Position numbers and translations under genes: made by a program
Notes under the pieces: generated by a model
What the model saw: only the letters and a program-made list of their open reading frames with translations
What the model was told of the DNA's origin: nothing
Database searches by the model: none
NCBI RefSeq assembly: GCF_900101345.1
Contig: NZ_FMUX01000005.1
Span: forward strand, 124,001 to 188,000
Direction: 5' to 3'
Length of the DNA: 64,000 nt
Source of the DNA: Desulfoluna spongiiphila
GTDB taxonomy: Bacteria; Desulfobacterota; Desulfobacteria; Desulfobacterales; Desulfolunaceae
Part shown: positions 1 to 9,417 of the stretch, piece after piece
How positions within the stretch are numbered: position 1 is the first letter of the stretch
How the letters are laid out: each line of letters opens with the position of its first letter

Positions 1-1
1 T

Positions 2-1285
2 CGGGTGACCCTTGGGTTGACGGCACAGGACGACTGGGATGCGGACAACCTTCGGTTTTATCTCGGGGGAGGGTATGCCGAGGCCTCGGATCTTTACCAC
101 CTGCTGCTCACCGGGGTGCGCCGGGTGGTGGTGGGCACCGGCTCCTCGCCCCACGGTGCGGTCCTTGGCCCTGACTGCTTGAAGCCAAAGGGTTTCTCTG
201 AAGAGGAGGCCCTTATCCCCTGGCCTTCCACCTCTTTTGACGGATACCGCCTTCTTCAGGAGTATTTTGTGCTTCCGGACAAATTTCTCTTTGTGGAACT
301 GACCGGGCTGTCGGCGTGGGGCGAGCGAAAAAGCGGGGAGGAGGTCGATCTCTGGTTTGAGCTGACAACCGCTCCGGAGGTTCCTCTGCGTGTGGATGCC
401 TCAAGGTTCATGCTTTCGGTGGCCCCGGCGGTGAATGTGTTTTCCCACAGCGCGGATCCGGTGCTGATCAGCCCTGAAAAGAACGAATACCGGGTAAGGC
501 CCACGGCTCCCGATGTGTCTCATTATCAGGTGTTTTCTCTTTCCGGTGTGTCCGCGTACATGGCTGGCAGTGGCGAGGTGAGGCCCATGAAGCCCTTCCA
601 CAGCCTGGCCATCGACGAGTCCGACGTGGTCTACAGCGAGATCCTGACGAAGTCTCCGGTGCGAGACGCCATGGACGTCAGCATCTCCATCGCCACCCCC
701 GGGGGCAGGGCGATGCCCGATTTCAAATCCCTCTCCTTTGATGTGCTCTGCACCAACGGGTTTCTTCCGGAGCAACTCCATTCCGGGGATATCCGCGTGG
801 CCACCACCCGGTCCCCGGAAGGGATCTCTTTCAGGAACATCCGTAAGCCCACCTCGGCGGTGCTGCCCCCCCTGGGGACCAATGCCCTGTGGCCGTTGAT
901 TTCCATGATGAACCTTAACCAGTTTTGCCTGACCCGTCTTGAGAACCTCAAGGCCATGCTGGCCCTGTTTTTACTCGACGGCCAGGGAGGCCGGCGTGTT
1001 TTTGCCTCGAGCGAAAAGCGGATTGAGGGCATTGTGGGGCTGGAGGCCGATCAGGCCAGCCGTCTGTTTCGGGGGGTGATGGTGAGCGGGGTCATTTTCC
1101 GTATCGCCATGCGCAAAGATCACTTTGCCGGCATGGGGGATTTGTATTTATTTGCCGCCGTGCTGGATCGATTCCTGGGGCTCTCCGCGGCCTTGAATAC
1201 ATTTACGCAGCTCGTGGTCACCGAAATCGGGACCGGGGAGATCTTTACATGGCAGGAACGAATGGGAGAGCGGTTGCTGGGATAA
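2..1285 (+). CDS. tssF: TssF, type VI secretion baseplate subunit (5' truncated by window)
   Basis: The open frame runs in from the left edge, so only the C-terminal part of roughly 428 residues is present; TssF proteins are usually near 580-620 residues. TssF forms, with TssG, TssE and TssK, the wedge of the T6SS baseplate on which VgrG sits and from which the sheath polymerises. The fragment reads like the TssF C-terminal half (for example the stretch PTSAVLPPLGTNALWPLISM and the ending around LVVTEIGTGEIFTW). The stop lies 37 bases inside tssG, which is the usual translational coupling of these two genes. The identity rests on family resemblance and on synteny with tssG, tssH and vgrG. Confidence 0.88.
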   Translation, partial: RVTLGLTAQDDWDADNLRFYLGGGYAEASDLYHLLLTGVRRVVVGTGSSPHGAVLGPDCLKPKGFSEEEALIPWPSTSFDGYRLLQEYFVLPDKFLFVELTGLSAWGERKSGEEVDLWFELTTAPEVPLRVDASRFMLSVAPAVNVFSHSADPVLISPEKNEYRVRPTAPDVSHYQVFSLSGVSAYMAGSGEVRPMKPFHSLAIDESDVVYSEILTKSPVRDAMDVSISIATPGGRAMPDFKSLSFDVLCTNGFLPEQLHSGDIRVATTRSPEGISFRNIRKPTSAVLPPLGTNALWPLISMMNLNQFCLTRLENLKAMLALFLLDGQGGRRVFASSEKRIEGIVGLEADQASRLFRGVMVSGVIFRIAMRKDHFAGMGDLYLFAAVLDRFLGLSAALNTFTQLVVTEIGTGEIFTWQERMGERLLG

Positions 1286-2253
1286 GGGAGGCGCTCCTGG
1301 AGCGGGGGCGGTCGTTTTCGTTTTTCCAGGCCATGCGGCACCTGAGGAACCTCACCGCAGAAGAGGGGGGCGCTCAGGGCAACGGGGGCAGGCCCGTGGA
1401 CGGCGTTCGGGTGAGGCCCAGCCTGTCTCTCTCCTTTGCCGGGCCGGGTATCGAGGGCATTGAAGAGAGAGCTCCCGGCCAGTGGCTCCTCACGGCAAAT
1501 ATTCTGGGACTGTACGGCACCGGGTCGCCCCTGCCGGTCTTTTACACCGAGGATCTCTTCGGTGTGCTGGAGGGCGAACAGGACGCGGCACGGGATTTTC
1601 TGGACATCATCAACCAGCGCCTTTACGAGCTGCTCTACGACGGGTGGGCCAAATCCCAGGCCATGATGAAGGTTGTGGAAGAGGGCGATACGCCATATGG
1701 GGACCGTTTTTTCAGCCTCACCGGACTGGGGCGCACCTCCCTGCGCACCGGGTTGCGAAATCCCTGGGGGCTGATTCGCTACAGCGGGCTCCTTTCCCAG
1801 GGGAACCGGTCTGCCTCGGGTTTGAGAACCCTGCTCTCCGATGCCCTGGGAGGCCTGTCGGTGCAGGTGACCCAGGCCTTGAAACGGCAGGTCCCCATCA
1901 GCACCGACCAGCAATGTGTACTGGGGGTGTCCGGTAACGCCCTGGGGGTTACATGCTATCTTGGGACCGAATTTGAAGACGCCACCGGGGCGATTCTGAT
2001 TCGTATCGGCCCCCTTTCCGAAGAGGCATACCGCTCGTTTTTACCGGGTACCGACGGCTACCGACAGGTCGTGGCGCTCACCCGTTTTTATCTCTCTTCA
2101 CCGATCTCCTTTGCCCTGGAGGTGGTGATGGAAGAAAACGCAAAAAAAGAGACCACCCAGCCCGGACAGACCACATGGGCCCGGTTGGGCCTTGATACCT
2201 GGGTGTTCTCCGGGGAGAGCCCGGGGGAGCTGTCCACCCGATTTTATCCGTGA
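1249..2253 (+). CDS. tssG: TssG, type VI secretion baseplate subunit
   Basis: A protein of 334 residues, the normal length for TssG, the baseplate wedge protein that binds TssF. The N-terminus (LLERGRSFSFFQAMRHL) matches the family's typical opening, where a short linker is followed by a phenylalanine-rich FFQAxRxL segment. The mid-region LLTANILGLYGTGSPLPVFY is another family hallmark. The start overlaps the end of tssF by 37 bases, and the gene is followed after about 60 bases by tssH. It is cytoplasmic. Neighbours and sequence agree, so the call is firm. Confidence 0.9.
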   Translation: MAGTNGRAVAGIREALLERGRSFSFFQAMRHLRNLTAEEGGAQGNGGRPVDGVRVRPSLSLSFAGPGIEGIEERAPGQWLLTANILGLYGTGSPLPVFYTEDLFGVLEGEQDAARDFLDIINQRLYELLYDGWAKSQAMMKVVEEGDTPYGDRFFSLTGLGRTSLRTGLRNPWGLIRYSGLLSQGNRSASGLRTLLSDALGGLSVQVTQALKRQVPISTDQQCVLGVSGNALGVTCYLGTEFEDATGAILIRIGPLSEEAYRSFLPGTDGYRQVVALTRFYLSSPISFALEVVMEENAKKETTQPGQTTWARLGLDTWVFSGESPGELSTRFYP

Positions 2254-2313
2254 CTATGAATGTCCCGGCCGACCTGCCGGAGGCACTGCTTTTCGTAACC
2301 CATGGGAAGAGAA

Positions 2314-5049
2314 ATGATCACAGTAGACATGAAATCCTTGTTGAACCGGCTGAATCCATGCTGCAGGAAGGCCCTTGAGGCCGCCGCCGGCGTGTGCGTG
2401 TCCCGAACCCATTATGAGGTGACGGTGGAGCATTTTCTGTGGCAGCTCCTGGACGAGCCCTTGTGCGATGTCTCCCGGATTTTAAAGCAGTGCGGGGGAG
2501 GGGGGGACGAGTTGCGACGGACCCTGGACCGGACCCTGGAAGAGTTTGCCACGGGAAACGGAGCCAAGCCGGTCTTTTCTCCGCGGTTGATGGACTGGTT
2601 CCAGGAGGCGCAGCTCATCGGATCGGTGGAGATGGGAGAACCCCAGATCCGGTCGGGGGTGCTTCTGCTTGCCTTTTTAAACCGGCCCACCCAGTTCTCC
2701 ACCGTTGAGATCGGGGACCTGCTGCTCCGGGTCAACCGCGAAGAGCTTGTCAAAGGGTTTGCCTCCTTTACCAAAGGTTCGGTGGAGGAGGTAAAAGGCG
2801 CCCCTTCAGGAGCCGATCCCAGGCCTGCCGGGGCCCTCTCCAAGTATTGCGAGGATTTTACCGCCAAGGCGCGGGCCGGAAAGATCGATCCGGTCTTCGG
2901 AAGGGACACGGAGATCCGTCAGGTGGTGGACATCTTTGCCCGCAGGCGGAAAAACAACCCCATTGTGGTGGGGGAGGCCGGTGTGGGCAAGACCGCCATC
3001 GTCGAAGGACTGGCCCTGCGCATAGTGGAAGGGGACGTGCCTGATTTTTTAAAAAACGTCACCTTGATGAGTCTGGACATGGGGCTTCTCCAGGCTGGAG
3101 CCGGGGTGAAAGGCGAGTTTGAGAATCGCCTGAAGCAGGTGATCGAGGAGGTGAAGGCCTCGGAGACGCCCATCATCCTTTTTATCGACGAGGCCCATAC
3201 CATGATCGGGGCGGGGGGCTCAGCCGGTGGGAGCGATGCCGCCAACCTGTTGAAACCGGCCCTGGCGCGTGGCGAGCTGCGAACCGTTGCTGCCACCACC
3301 TGGTCTGAGTACAAGAAATACTTTGAAAAAGACGCGGCCCTGGCGAGGCGATTTCAGCTGGTGTACCTGGACGAGCCCTCGGAAGATACGGCCACCCTGA
3401 TCTTACGGGGGCTCAAGGCCAACTACGAAAAAAGCCACGGGGTGGTGATCCGCGATGACGCCGTAAAGGCCGCGGCCGAGCTCTCCGCCCGTTACATCTC
3501 CGGGCGCTACCTTCCGGATAAAGCCATTGACCTTCTTGATACCAGTGCCGCCCGGGTCAAGGTGCTGCTCACGGCAAAGCCGGGGCCCGTGGAGGATATT
3601 GAGCGGCAGCTTCAGGCCAGGGCGCGCGAAAAAAGTGCCCTGAGCCGTGACGGGGTGTACGGATCACCCGTGGACACAGAACAGCTTGAGGCCGTGGAGG
3701 CTGAGATCAATGCCCTTGAAACGGAACTCACCGAGGTGACGGCCCGCTGGGCCATGGAGCAGGGCCTGGCAGCCGAGCTTATTGATTTACGGCAACAGTA
3801 CTGGGAGCGGTCGGTTGCCCCGGAAGCAGAGGTTGCCACCGAGGTTCCGGCAACCGAGGTGGAAGAGACCGAGGCGGCCCATGACTCTGCTTCATTGTCC
3901 GCAGAGCCCCCCCATGGGGACGACGTGGAGGATGATCCCGTTGTCCCCCTGGCCGACGAGGAACTTCGCGCGCTCATCGACGACCGGTCATCGGAGCTTG
4001 CCGCCATCCAGGGTACGGATCCCCTGGTGCGCACCGAGGTGGATCCCGGCATTGTCTCCGAGGTGGTCTCGGACTGGACCGGTATTCCCGCAGGCAAGGT
4101 AATGCACGACGAGGCCCGGACCATCATCGGTATGGAAGAGGACTTGAAGGCCCGTATCAAGGGGCAGGATGAAGCCATCAAGGGGATTTCCCAGGTGATC
4201 AAGGCCTCGAAGGCTGGCCTCGGGGATCCGGAACAGCCCCTGGGGGTGTTTCTCCTCACCGGGCCCAGCGGGGTGGGGAAAACCGAGACGGGCCTGGCCG
4301 TGGCCGACCTGCTGTTCGGGGGGGAGCGCTCCACCATCTCTGTCAACATGAGCGAGTTTCAGGAAAAACACACGGTGAGTCGACTCATCGGCTCGCCTCC
4401 GGGGTACGTGGGTTACGGAGAGGGGGGGATCCTCACCGAGGCCGTCCGTCAGAGGCCCTACTCCGTGGTGCTCCTGGACGAAGCGGAAAAAGCCAACGAC
4501 GAGGTGATGAACCTTTTTTACCAGGTCTTTGACAAGGGGGCTCTTTCAGATGGCGAAGGGCGGAGGATTAACTTCAGCAACACCGTGATCTTCCTGACCA
4601 GCAACCTCGCCTCAGAGCTCATCTCCAGTGCTGCGGAAGCCGGAGAGATTCCCGATACCGAGGAGCTGATTGCCGCCATTCGCCCGGCCCTGAGCCAGCA
4701 CTTCAAGCCGGCTCTTTTGGCCCGCATGAGTATTGTCCCGTTTTTGCCCCTGCCAGCGGACATCATGCAGGAGGTGGTGGAGATCAAGCTCCGGAAGGTC
4801 GCGAACCGCCTCCAGGAGACCCACAACATCACCTTGACCGTTGCTCCAGCCGTCATCGGGCAGATCGCGGACAGGTGCGTGGAGGTGGAGACCGGGGCCC
4901 GCAACATCGACCACATCATGAACGGCACGGTGCTCCCGCTTATTTCCCGTGAACTTCTCCAGCGCATGAGCGAAGGAGAACTTCCGGCAGAGATGACACT
5001 GGACACCGACGAGGCGGGCGCTTTTGTGTGCGTGCCGTCTATGGGTTAA
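2314..5049 (+). CDS. tssH: TssH/ClpV, AAA+ ATPase that disassembles the T6SS sheath
   Basis: A ClpB-type double AAA+ ATPase of 911 residues from the chosen start. It has an N-terminal Clp repeat domain, a first nucleotide-binding domain with Walker A GEAGVGKT near residue 220 and Walker B IDEAHT near 292, and a second domain with GPSGVGKTETG near 650 and DEAEKA near 722. ClpV unfolds contracted TssB/TssC sheath so that it can be reused. The ATG at 2314 is preferred over the one at 2302 because it has GGGAAGAG just upstream and gives the family start MITVD. The middle domain carries an unusual acidic, Glu/Ala/Pro-rich insertion around residues 500-550, probably a flexible linker. It follows tssG directly. 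Confidence 0.93.
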   Translation: MITVDMKSLLNRLNPCCRKALEAAAGVCVSRTHYEVTVEHFLWQLLDEPLCDVSRILKQCGGGGDELRRTLDRTLEEFATGNGAKPVFSPRLMDWFQEAQLIGSVEMGEPQIRSGVLLLAFLNRPTQFSTVEIGDLLLRVNREELVKGFASFTKGSVEEVKGAPSGADPRPAGALSKYCEDFTAKARAGKIDPVFGRDTEIRQVVDIFARRRKNNPIVVGEAGVGKTAIVEGLALRIVEGDVPDFLKNVTLMSLDMGLLQAGAGVKGEFENRLKQVIEEVKASETPIILFIDEAHTMIGAGGSAGGSDAANLLKPALARGELRTVAATTWSEYKKYFEKDAALARRFQLVYLDEPSEDTATLILRGLKANYEKSHGVVIRDDAVKAAAELSARYISGRYLPDKAIDLLDTSAARVKVLLTAKPGPVEDIERQLQARAREKSALSRDGVYGSPVDTEQLEAVEAEINALETELTEVTARWAMEQGLAAELIDLRQQYWERSVAPEAEVATEVPATEVEETEAAHDSASLSAEPPHGDDVEDDPVVPLADEELRALIDDRSSELAAIQGTDPLVRTEVDPGIVSEVVSDWTGIPAGKVMHDEARTIIGMEEDLKARIKGQDEAIKGISQVIKASKAGLGDPEQPLGVFLLTGPSGVGKTETGLAVADLLFGGERSTISVNMSEFQEKHTVSRLIGSPPGYVGYGEGGILTEAVRQRPYSVVLLDEAEKANDEVMNLFYQVFDKGALSDGEGRRINFSNTVIFLTSNLASELISSAAEAGEIPDTEELIAAIRPALSQHFKPALLARMSIVPFLPLPADIMQEVVEIKLRKVANRLQETHNITLTVAPAVIGQIADRCVEVETGARNIDHIMNGTVLPLISRELLQRMSEGELPAEMTLDTDEAGAFVCVPSMG

Positions 5050-5065
5050 GAGCGGGGAAGAGCGC

Positions 5066-5151
5066 GCCTCCGGCGGCAAGGTGTGTCACCTTGAAAGCAA
5101 GTTGCGAATGTGCTTTTCCCCCTCGTTCCTCGGGGAAAAATCACATTCGCC
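5066..5151. repeat. Intergenic repeat, module A
   Basis: This copy begins with the box GCCTCCGGCGGC, continues into the self-complementary AAGGTGTGTCACCTT, then carries GCGAATGTG and a later CACATTCGC that can pair with it. The same arrangement recurs near 23704, 26453, 41962, 44181, 60881 and 61170. It lies between tssH and vgrG. The next 200 bases hold further fragments of the same family, including an inverted box followed by seven T around 5275-5287. Confidence 0.75.
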
Positions 5152-5378
5152 TTTGAGCCGAGGACGATTTGAGGTTGGGTTGATTGCATGAAAATCCCCG
5201 TGAAGGATCTCAGCCCGAGGAACGAGGGATGAAATCCTTCACAACCTGGGGTTCAGGGGCTCATCCCCTGGTCGCCGGAGGCGTTTTTTTCAATCACTTT
5301 GACCTTAAGGCTTTTGCGAACAACCACCCTTCATCATTGGATTTGAATCAGCTGATCAGCATGCACTGGAGGAAAGCG

Positions 5379-7478
5379 ATGATCTCACCGGTAGAGATAT
5401 TTGAAAATATGCGGCAGTTCGATTGCACATTGAACGGGACCAAGCTGGATGTGTACACGCTCTCTGCGGCCGAGTCCGTCTCCGATCATTTCTCGGTGCA
5501 GGCCACGGTGGTCTCGGAAAAACGTCGAATGAGCACTGACTTTACGGGGCAGGAGGGCCTTTTTACCCTCATCGGCCGTAAGCAGGAGCGGTATGTCCAC
5601 GGGGTGGTGAGCCGCTTTGAAGAGCAGGAGAAGAGGGGGCGCTTCTATCTTTACGGGGTGACCCTTGTGCCCCGCGCCTGGGAGCAGACCCTCATCTCGG
5701 ATGTCCGGATCTTTCAGGAGAAAACCGTGCCCGAGATTGTTGCCGAGGTGCTCCAGGACGGCGGCATGCAGAGCAACACCTTTGAGTTCCGGACCCACCG
5801 CACCTATTCCCCCAGGGAGTACTGCGTCCAGTACCGGGAGACCAACTGGGCCTTTGTCGCCCGGCTCCTGGCCGAAGAGGGAATTTTTTACTACTACGAG
5901 TTCACCGAGGCCGATCATGTGCTGGTGTTCGGGGACACCCCGGCATGCCACAAGCCAATTTCCGGTAAGGTGGAAGTGCTCTTCACCCCGCCGGGGCAAT
6001 TGGTGGATCAGATGGAGTACGTCAACGAGTTCCGTGTGGCCGAAAACGTGGTCTCGGGAAAGCACGTGCTCAAGGATTATGCGTTTAAGACCCCCTCTTA
6101 CAGGCCGTCTGCAGAGAAACCGGCAGAGAGCTATGAAAATTTAGAACTCTACGATTACCCCGGCCTTCTCACCGACGAAGCCACGGGGACCCGCCTGGCC
6201 GCCGTGGGGTTGGAGAGGGCGCGTCTGCAGAAAGACGAGTATGCGGGCAAGAGCCTTTGCAGAAGCTTTGTCGTGGGCCATCTTTTCACCCTGGCCCACT
6301 ACCCTTACGATGAGAGCAACCGGGAGTACCTCCTCACCCGCATCACCCACCGGGGAACCCAGCCCCAGTCCCTTCAGGAGCTGGCCCCCAACGGCAAGGG
6401 AAACACCTATGCCAATGAGTTCTCCTGCATCCCCTCAGAGGTCCCCTTTCGTCCTGATTGTATCGACAAACCCGCTGTAAGCGGGGTCCAGACCGCCGTG
6501 GTCACCGGCCCGGAAGGCAAAGAAATCTACACCGATACCTACGGCCGCATCAAGGTGCAGTACCACTGGGATCGCCTGGGCAACCGGGACGCCAAAAGCA
6601 GCTGCTGGATGCGCGTGGCCCAGTCTGTCAGCGGCCCGGGTTGGGGGGCCGTGTTCATTCCCCGCATCGGCCAGGAGGTCATCGTCAGTTTCATCGACGG
6701 CGACCCGGATCGCCCCATCGTCACCGGCGCCGTCTACAACGGGGCCAACATGCCCCCGTACCCCCTCCCGGCCGAGAAAACCAAAAGCACCATCAAGACC
6801 CGCTCCACCCCCAACGGCAACGGGTTCAACGAGCTGCGGTTCGAAGACCTCAAAGGTGAGGAAGAGATCTACATCCACGGCGAAAAGGACTGGAACATCG
6901 AGATCAAAAACGACAAGGGCCAGCACGTCGGTCACGATGAGACCCTTGCCGTGGACAACGACCGCCGCAAAACCGTGGGCAACGACCAGCAGGAATCCAT
7001 CGGCAACAACAAGGACATCACCGTTGCCAAAAACCACACGGAATCCGTGGGCGAGAACATGGCGGTGACGGTGGGGAAGAACCTGGACGAGAGCACGGGG
7101 GAGAACAAGGCCGTCACGGTGGGAAAAAACAGCAATGAAAGCGTTGGAGAGAATGAAACGGTTAACATTGGTGTGGATAGAACCCTGAGCATCGGAAGCA
7201 ACGGCGTCATAGATGTCGGAAAAAATTTGACGGAAACCATCGGGCAGAAAATGACCCTTGATGTCGGAGACAAAGCCGATGTGGGGGTTCGCGCGGACCT
7301 GTCCGTGATGGTGGGTAAAAAGACCGTGTTGACCACAGAAGATCAGATTACCTTTGTGTGCGGAAGTTCAAGCATTACCATGAAAAAAGACGGCACCATT
7401 CTGATCAGCGGTGCGGATATCAAGATCAATGCGAGCGGAAAGCTTGTGACAAAAGGCCAGAATATTACAGGGAATTAA
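5379..7478 (+). CDS. vgrG: VgrG, type VI secretion spike protein
   Basis: The trimeric spike that tips the secreted Hcp tube and carries effectors. The N-terminal two thirds resemble the gp27/gp44 hub, and an OB-fold gp5-like segment starts around YGRIKVQYHWD near residue 387. The C-terminus (about residues 507-650) is a ladder of ten- to eleven-residue repeats of the type TVGKNxxESxGEN, which should form the triangular beta-helix needle. The frame is open back to 5184, but that extra stretch is built of the dispersed intergenic repeat. The ATG at 5379 has a strong GGAGGAAA ribosome site, giving 699 residues. No toxin domain is visible after the needle, so cargo probably binds through adaptors or PAAR proteins encoded downstream. 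Confidence 0.92.
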   Translation: MISPVEIFENMRQFDCTLNGTKLDVYTLSAAESVSDHFSVQATVVSEKRRMSTDFTGQEGLFTLIGRKQERYVHGVVSRFEEQEKRGRFYLYGVTLVPRAWEQTLISDVRIFQEKTVPEIVAEVLQDGGMQSNTFEFRTHRTYSPREYCVQYRETNWAFVARLLAEEGIFYYYEFTEADHVLVFGDTPACHKPISGKVEVLFTPPGQLVDQMEYVNEFRVAENVVSGKHVLKDYAFKTPSYRPSAEKPAESYENLELYDYPGLLTDEATGTRLAAVGLERARLQKDEYAGKSLCRSFVVGHLFTLAHYPYDESNREYLLTRITHRGTQPQSLQELAPNGKGNTYANEFSCIPSEVPFRPDCIDKPAVSGVQTAVVTGPEGKEIYTDTYGRIKVQYHWDRLGNRDAKSSCWMRVAQSVSGPGWGAVFIPRIGQEVIVSFIDGDPDRPIVTGAVYNGANMPPYPLPAEKTKSTIKTRSTPNGNGFNELRFEDLKGEEEIYIHGEKDWNIEIKNDKGQHVGHDETLAVDNDRRKTVGNDQQESIGNNKDITVAKNHTESVGENMAVTVGKNLDESTGENKAVTVGKNSNESVGENETVNIGVDRTLSIGSNGVIDVGKNLTETIGQKMTLDVGDKADVGVRADLSVMVGKKTVLTTEDQITFVCGSSSITMKKDGTILISGADIKINASGKLVTKGQNITGN

Positions 7479-7481
7479 GGC

Positions 7482-8819
7482 ATGGCGATGGATTTGCAGG
7501 AGAGCCTTTATGCGGAGCATCTTGAAGAGTCGTCTATGCTGTACGAGCAGTGGCATGGCCTGGTGTCCCGCCAGTGGGGTGCATGGAGACGCATCATTGA
7601 TTTCGAGAGGCGTCTTGAAGCGCATCTGGATGCTCTGGTGATCGGAGGGGATCAGGCCTTGGAGCTGTGCCGCGAGAAGGCCCGGCAAGGTGATAGCGGC
7701 GAACTCTACGCCGCTGCAAGGGTTTTGTTGAGGCATGGACTGCATGGGGATGTCTGTCATCTGGTCGACGGTGTAGATTCATCGGATTCTTTCCGTATTC
7801 AGGCCCTTTCCGACGCCCTTTGTGTTGACCTTGAAGCAAAGGACGAAGAGGAATGCTTTCAACTGCTGTTGAAAAATGGCCCTGTTGACGCGTCTCGAGC
7901 GCGGGTCGCATCGCGCCTTGCGGGTTATCGCAGGTGTGGGGGGTGGGCAGACGAGCTTTTCAGGTTGCTGGGTAGCAGAAGCCTTGATGCCGATTCCGAG
8001 GCAAGCGTTCTCAATGCACTGGTGCCTCTGAAGTCCTCACGGCATCTTCTTAATACGGATTGGTATGGCCAGAGTGGGGAGGGGCTATGCCGAACCTCTG
8101 CGGTTCTTATCCGTGCCCGTGCCGGGCAGGCCATTGACGACGAGGTGCTGTTGCAAGTGCCTGTGTGCTGCGGGCTTTGCGGGGACAAGCAGGCCTTTGG
8201 CCTGCTTCGGACGATGCCGGTTAACGATGATGTCCTTTTTGCCATGGGGCTTTTGGGCGATGTCGAGGCGGTTCCGTTTCTTATCAGGGCCCTTGATTAT
8301 GGGGAACAAGCCGAGGCTGCGGCCCTGTCTCTTTACGTGATGACCGGTGCTCCGTTGTACGAGACGGTTTTTATCCCGGAAGCGGTTGATGAGGACCTGC
8401 TGTTTGACGCTGAGAAAGAGAAGCTTGCGCGCGGGGAGTCGCTTTGGCCTCCGGGCAAGGAGCCGGGGGAGACGGTCACGAGGTTGGCAAGGGAGGGCGG
8501 GCGTTGGAGCTCTTGGTGGCAAGATCACGCAGACCGTTTTGATTCCGCCAGGCGCTACCGGAACGGAAGGTTGTGTACACCGAATTGCCTGATCGAAAAT
8601 CTTGGCTCAGAGTCGGTTCCAGCAACGGTTCGCGAAGCTGCTTATGACGAGCTTGCGATTCGTTACAACGTGGATTTTTCCTTTGATCGTCGTATGCCGG
8701 TAGAAAAACAGGTGGAGCGAATTAAAAAATATGAAGTGTGGGATGAATCAGCCTCCGGTCAGTTTGAGCCGGGCGCATGGTATTTTGGGGGACATGTCAT
8801 GGAGTCATGCAATGCATAA
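7482..8819 (+). CDS. TIGR02270-like T6SS-associated protein (HEAT-like repeats)
   Basis: A protein of 445 residues that starts four bases after vgrG, so it is probably co-translated with it. The sequence is rich in short helical pairs of HEAT-like character (for example CREKARQGDSGELYAAARVL, and VEAVPFLIRALDYGEQAEAA later). No signal peptide or membrane segment is seen. The opening (EEHxxExxxLWxxR-like region, here HLEESSMLYEQWHGLVSRQW) resembles the TIGR02270 family found in T6SS loci of the DUF2169 type. The function is unknown. A cytoplasmic scaffold or effector-loading role for the VgrG/PAAR set is an inference from the neighbours only. Confidence 0.7.
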   Translation: MAMDLQESLYAEHLEESSMLYEQWHGLVSRQWGAWRRIIDFERRLEAHLDALVIGGDQALELCREKARQGDSGELYAAARVLLRHGLHGDVCHLVDGVDSSDSFRIQALSDALCVDLEAKDEEECFQLLLKNGPVDASRARVASRLAGYRRCGGWADELFRLLGSRSLDADSEASVLNALVPLKSSRHLLNTDWYGQSGEGLCRTSAVLIRARAGQAIDDEVLLQVPVCCGLCGDKQAFGLLRTMPVNDDVLFAMGLLGDVEAVPFLIRALDYGEQAEAAALSLYVMTGAPLYETVFIPEAVDEDLLFDAEKEKLARGESLWPPGKEPGETVTRLAREGGRWSSWWQDHADRFDSARRYRNGRLCTPNCLIENLGSESVPATVREAAYDELAIRYNVDFSFDRRMPVEKQVERIKKYEVWDESASGQFEPGAWYFGGHVMESCNA

Positions 8820-8828
8820 AAATAGGGT

Positions 8829-8875
8829 AACTATTCAGCTTATGCCTCCGGCGGCTTTTTGGGGGCTGAATAGTT
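8829..8875. repeat. Inverted repeat around a GCCTCCGGCGGC box
   Basis: Two perfect eleven-base arms, AACTATTCAGC (8829-8839) and GCTGAATAGTT (8865-8875), enclose a 25-base centre that contains the repeat-family box and a run of five T. It can form a long hairpin between the two T6SS accessory genes. The same CTGAATAGTT arm is found next to a box at 61103-61112, which suggests a real extended element. Confidence 0.7.
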
Positions 8876-8891
8876 GCAAAAGAGGGACACC

Positions 8892-9395
8892 ATGAATGAG
8901 CCATCCTTTCAGAAAAAGAGCGTACCTGTGCAGAGGCCCTTTGACCTTCTTCATCCCAGAACAGGACGGATTGCAGCCTCAGAAAATGCAGGCGAGATTC
9001 TGGTGACGTATGACGGGGCAGGGCCCTATGGAGCCAGGCTGCTATCAGGGATTAACCGCTTGGAACTTTCTTCGGAAAAATACGTGGGCCGCGAAGTCCT
9101 TCTGGCATTTGACGGAGGCAGGCCGGACAGGCCCATCGTGGTCGGCGTGCTCGAAAATGTTCTGGAAAATCTCGTCAGCCTGGACGCTGAGACCGAATCG
9201 GACTCCTCTCCGGTGGAGGCCTTTTGTGACGGAGAACGTACGGTCATCGAAGCTGAGAAGGAGATGGTTTTGAAATGCGGGGAAGGCAGTATCACCATCA
9301 AAAAAGAGGGCCGCATCGTGATTCGCGGCAAAGAAATTGTTTCAAGGGCTTCGGGAACCAATAAAATCAAAGGCGGCAGTGTTGAATTGAATTAA
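8892..9395 (+). CDS. DUF6484-like T6SS accessory protein
   Basis: A protein of 167 residues from the ATG at 8892, which has GAGGG upstream; an in-frame TTG at 8874 lies inside the repeat and is unlikely. The middle section (VGREVLLAFDGGRPDRPIVV) resembles the gp5-like OB fold of VgrG (compare the VgrG phrase SFIDGDPDRPIVTG). The C-terminus, KCGEGSITIKKEGRIVIRGK, repeats the beta-helix style of the VgrG tail. It therefore looks like a short VgrG-needle relative, as described for DUF6484/DUF3540 proteins in T6SS loci. It may serve as an alternative spike segment or an adaptor. The exact role is not known. Confidence 0.7.
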   Translation: MNEPSFQKKSVPVQRPFDLLHPRTGRIAASENAGEILVTYDGAGPYGARLLSGINRLELSSEKYVGREVLLAFDGGRPDRPIVVGVLENVLENLVSLDAETESDSSPVEAFCDGERTVIEAEKEMVLKCGEGSITIKKEGRIVIRGKEIVSRASGTNKIKGGSVELN

Positions 9396-9417
9396 AGGGC
9401 CGCAAGAGCGAGTTTTC

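Noticed and set aside
5184..5378. Longer VgrG N-terminus
   Set aside because: The extra codons are repeat-family DNA, and a strong ribosome site stands at 5368-5375 before the ATG at 5379.
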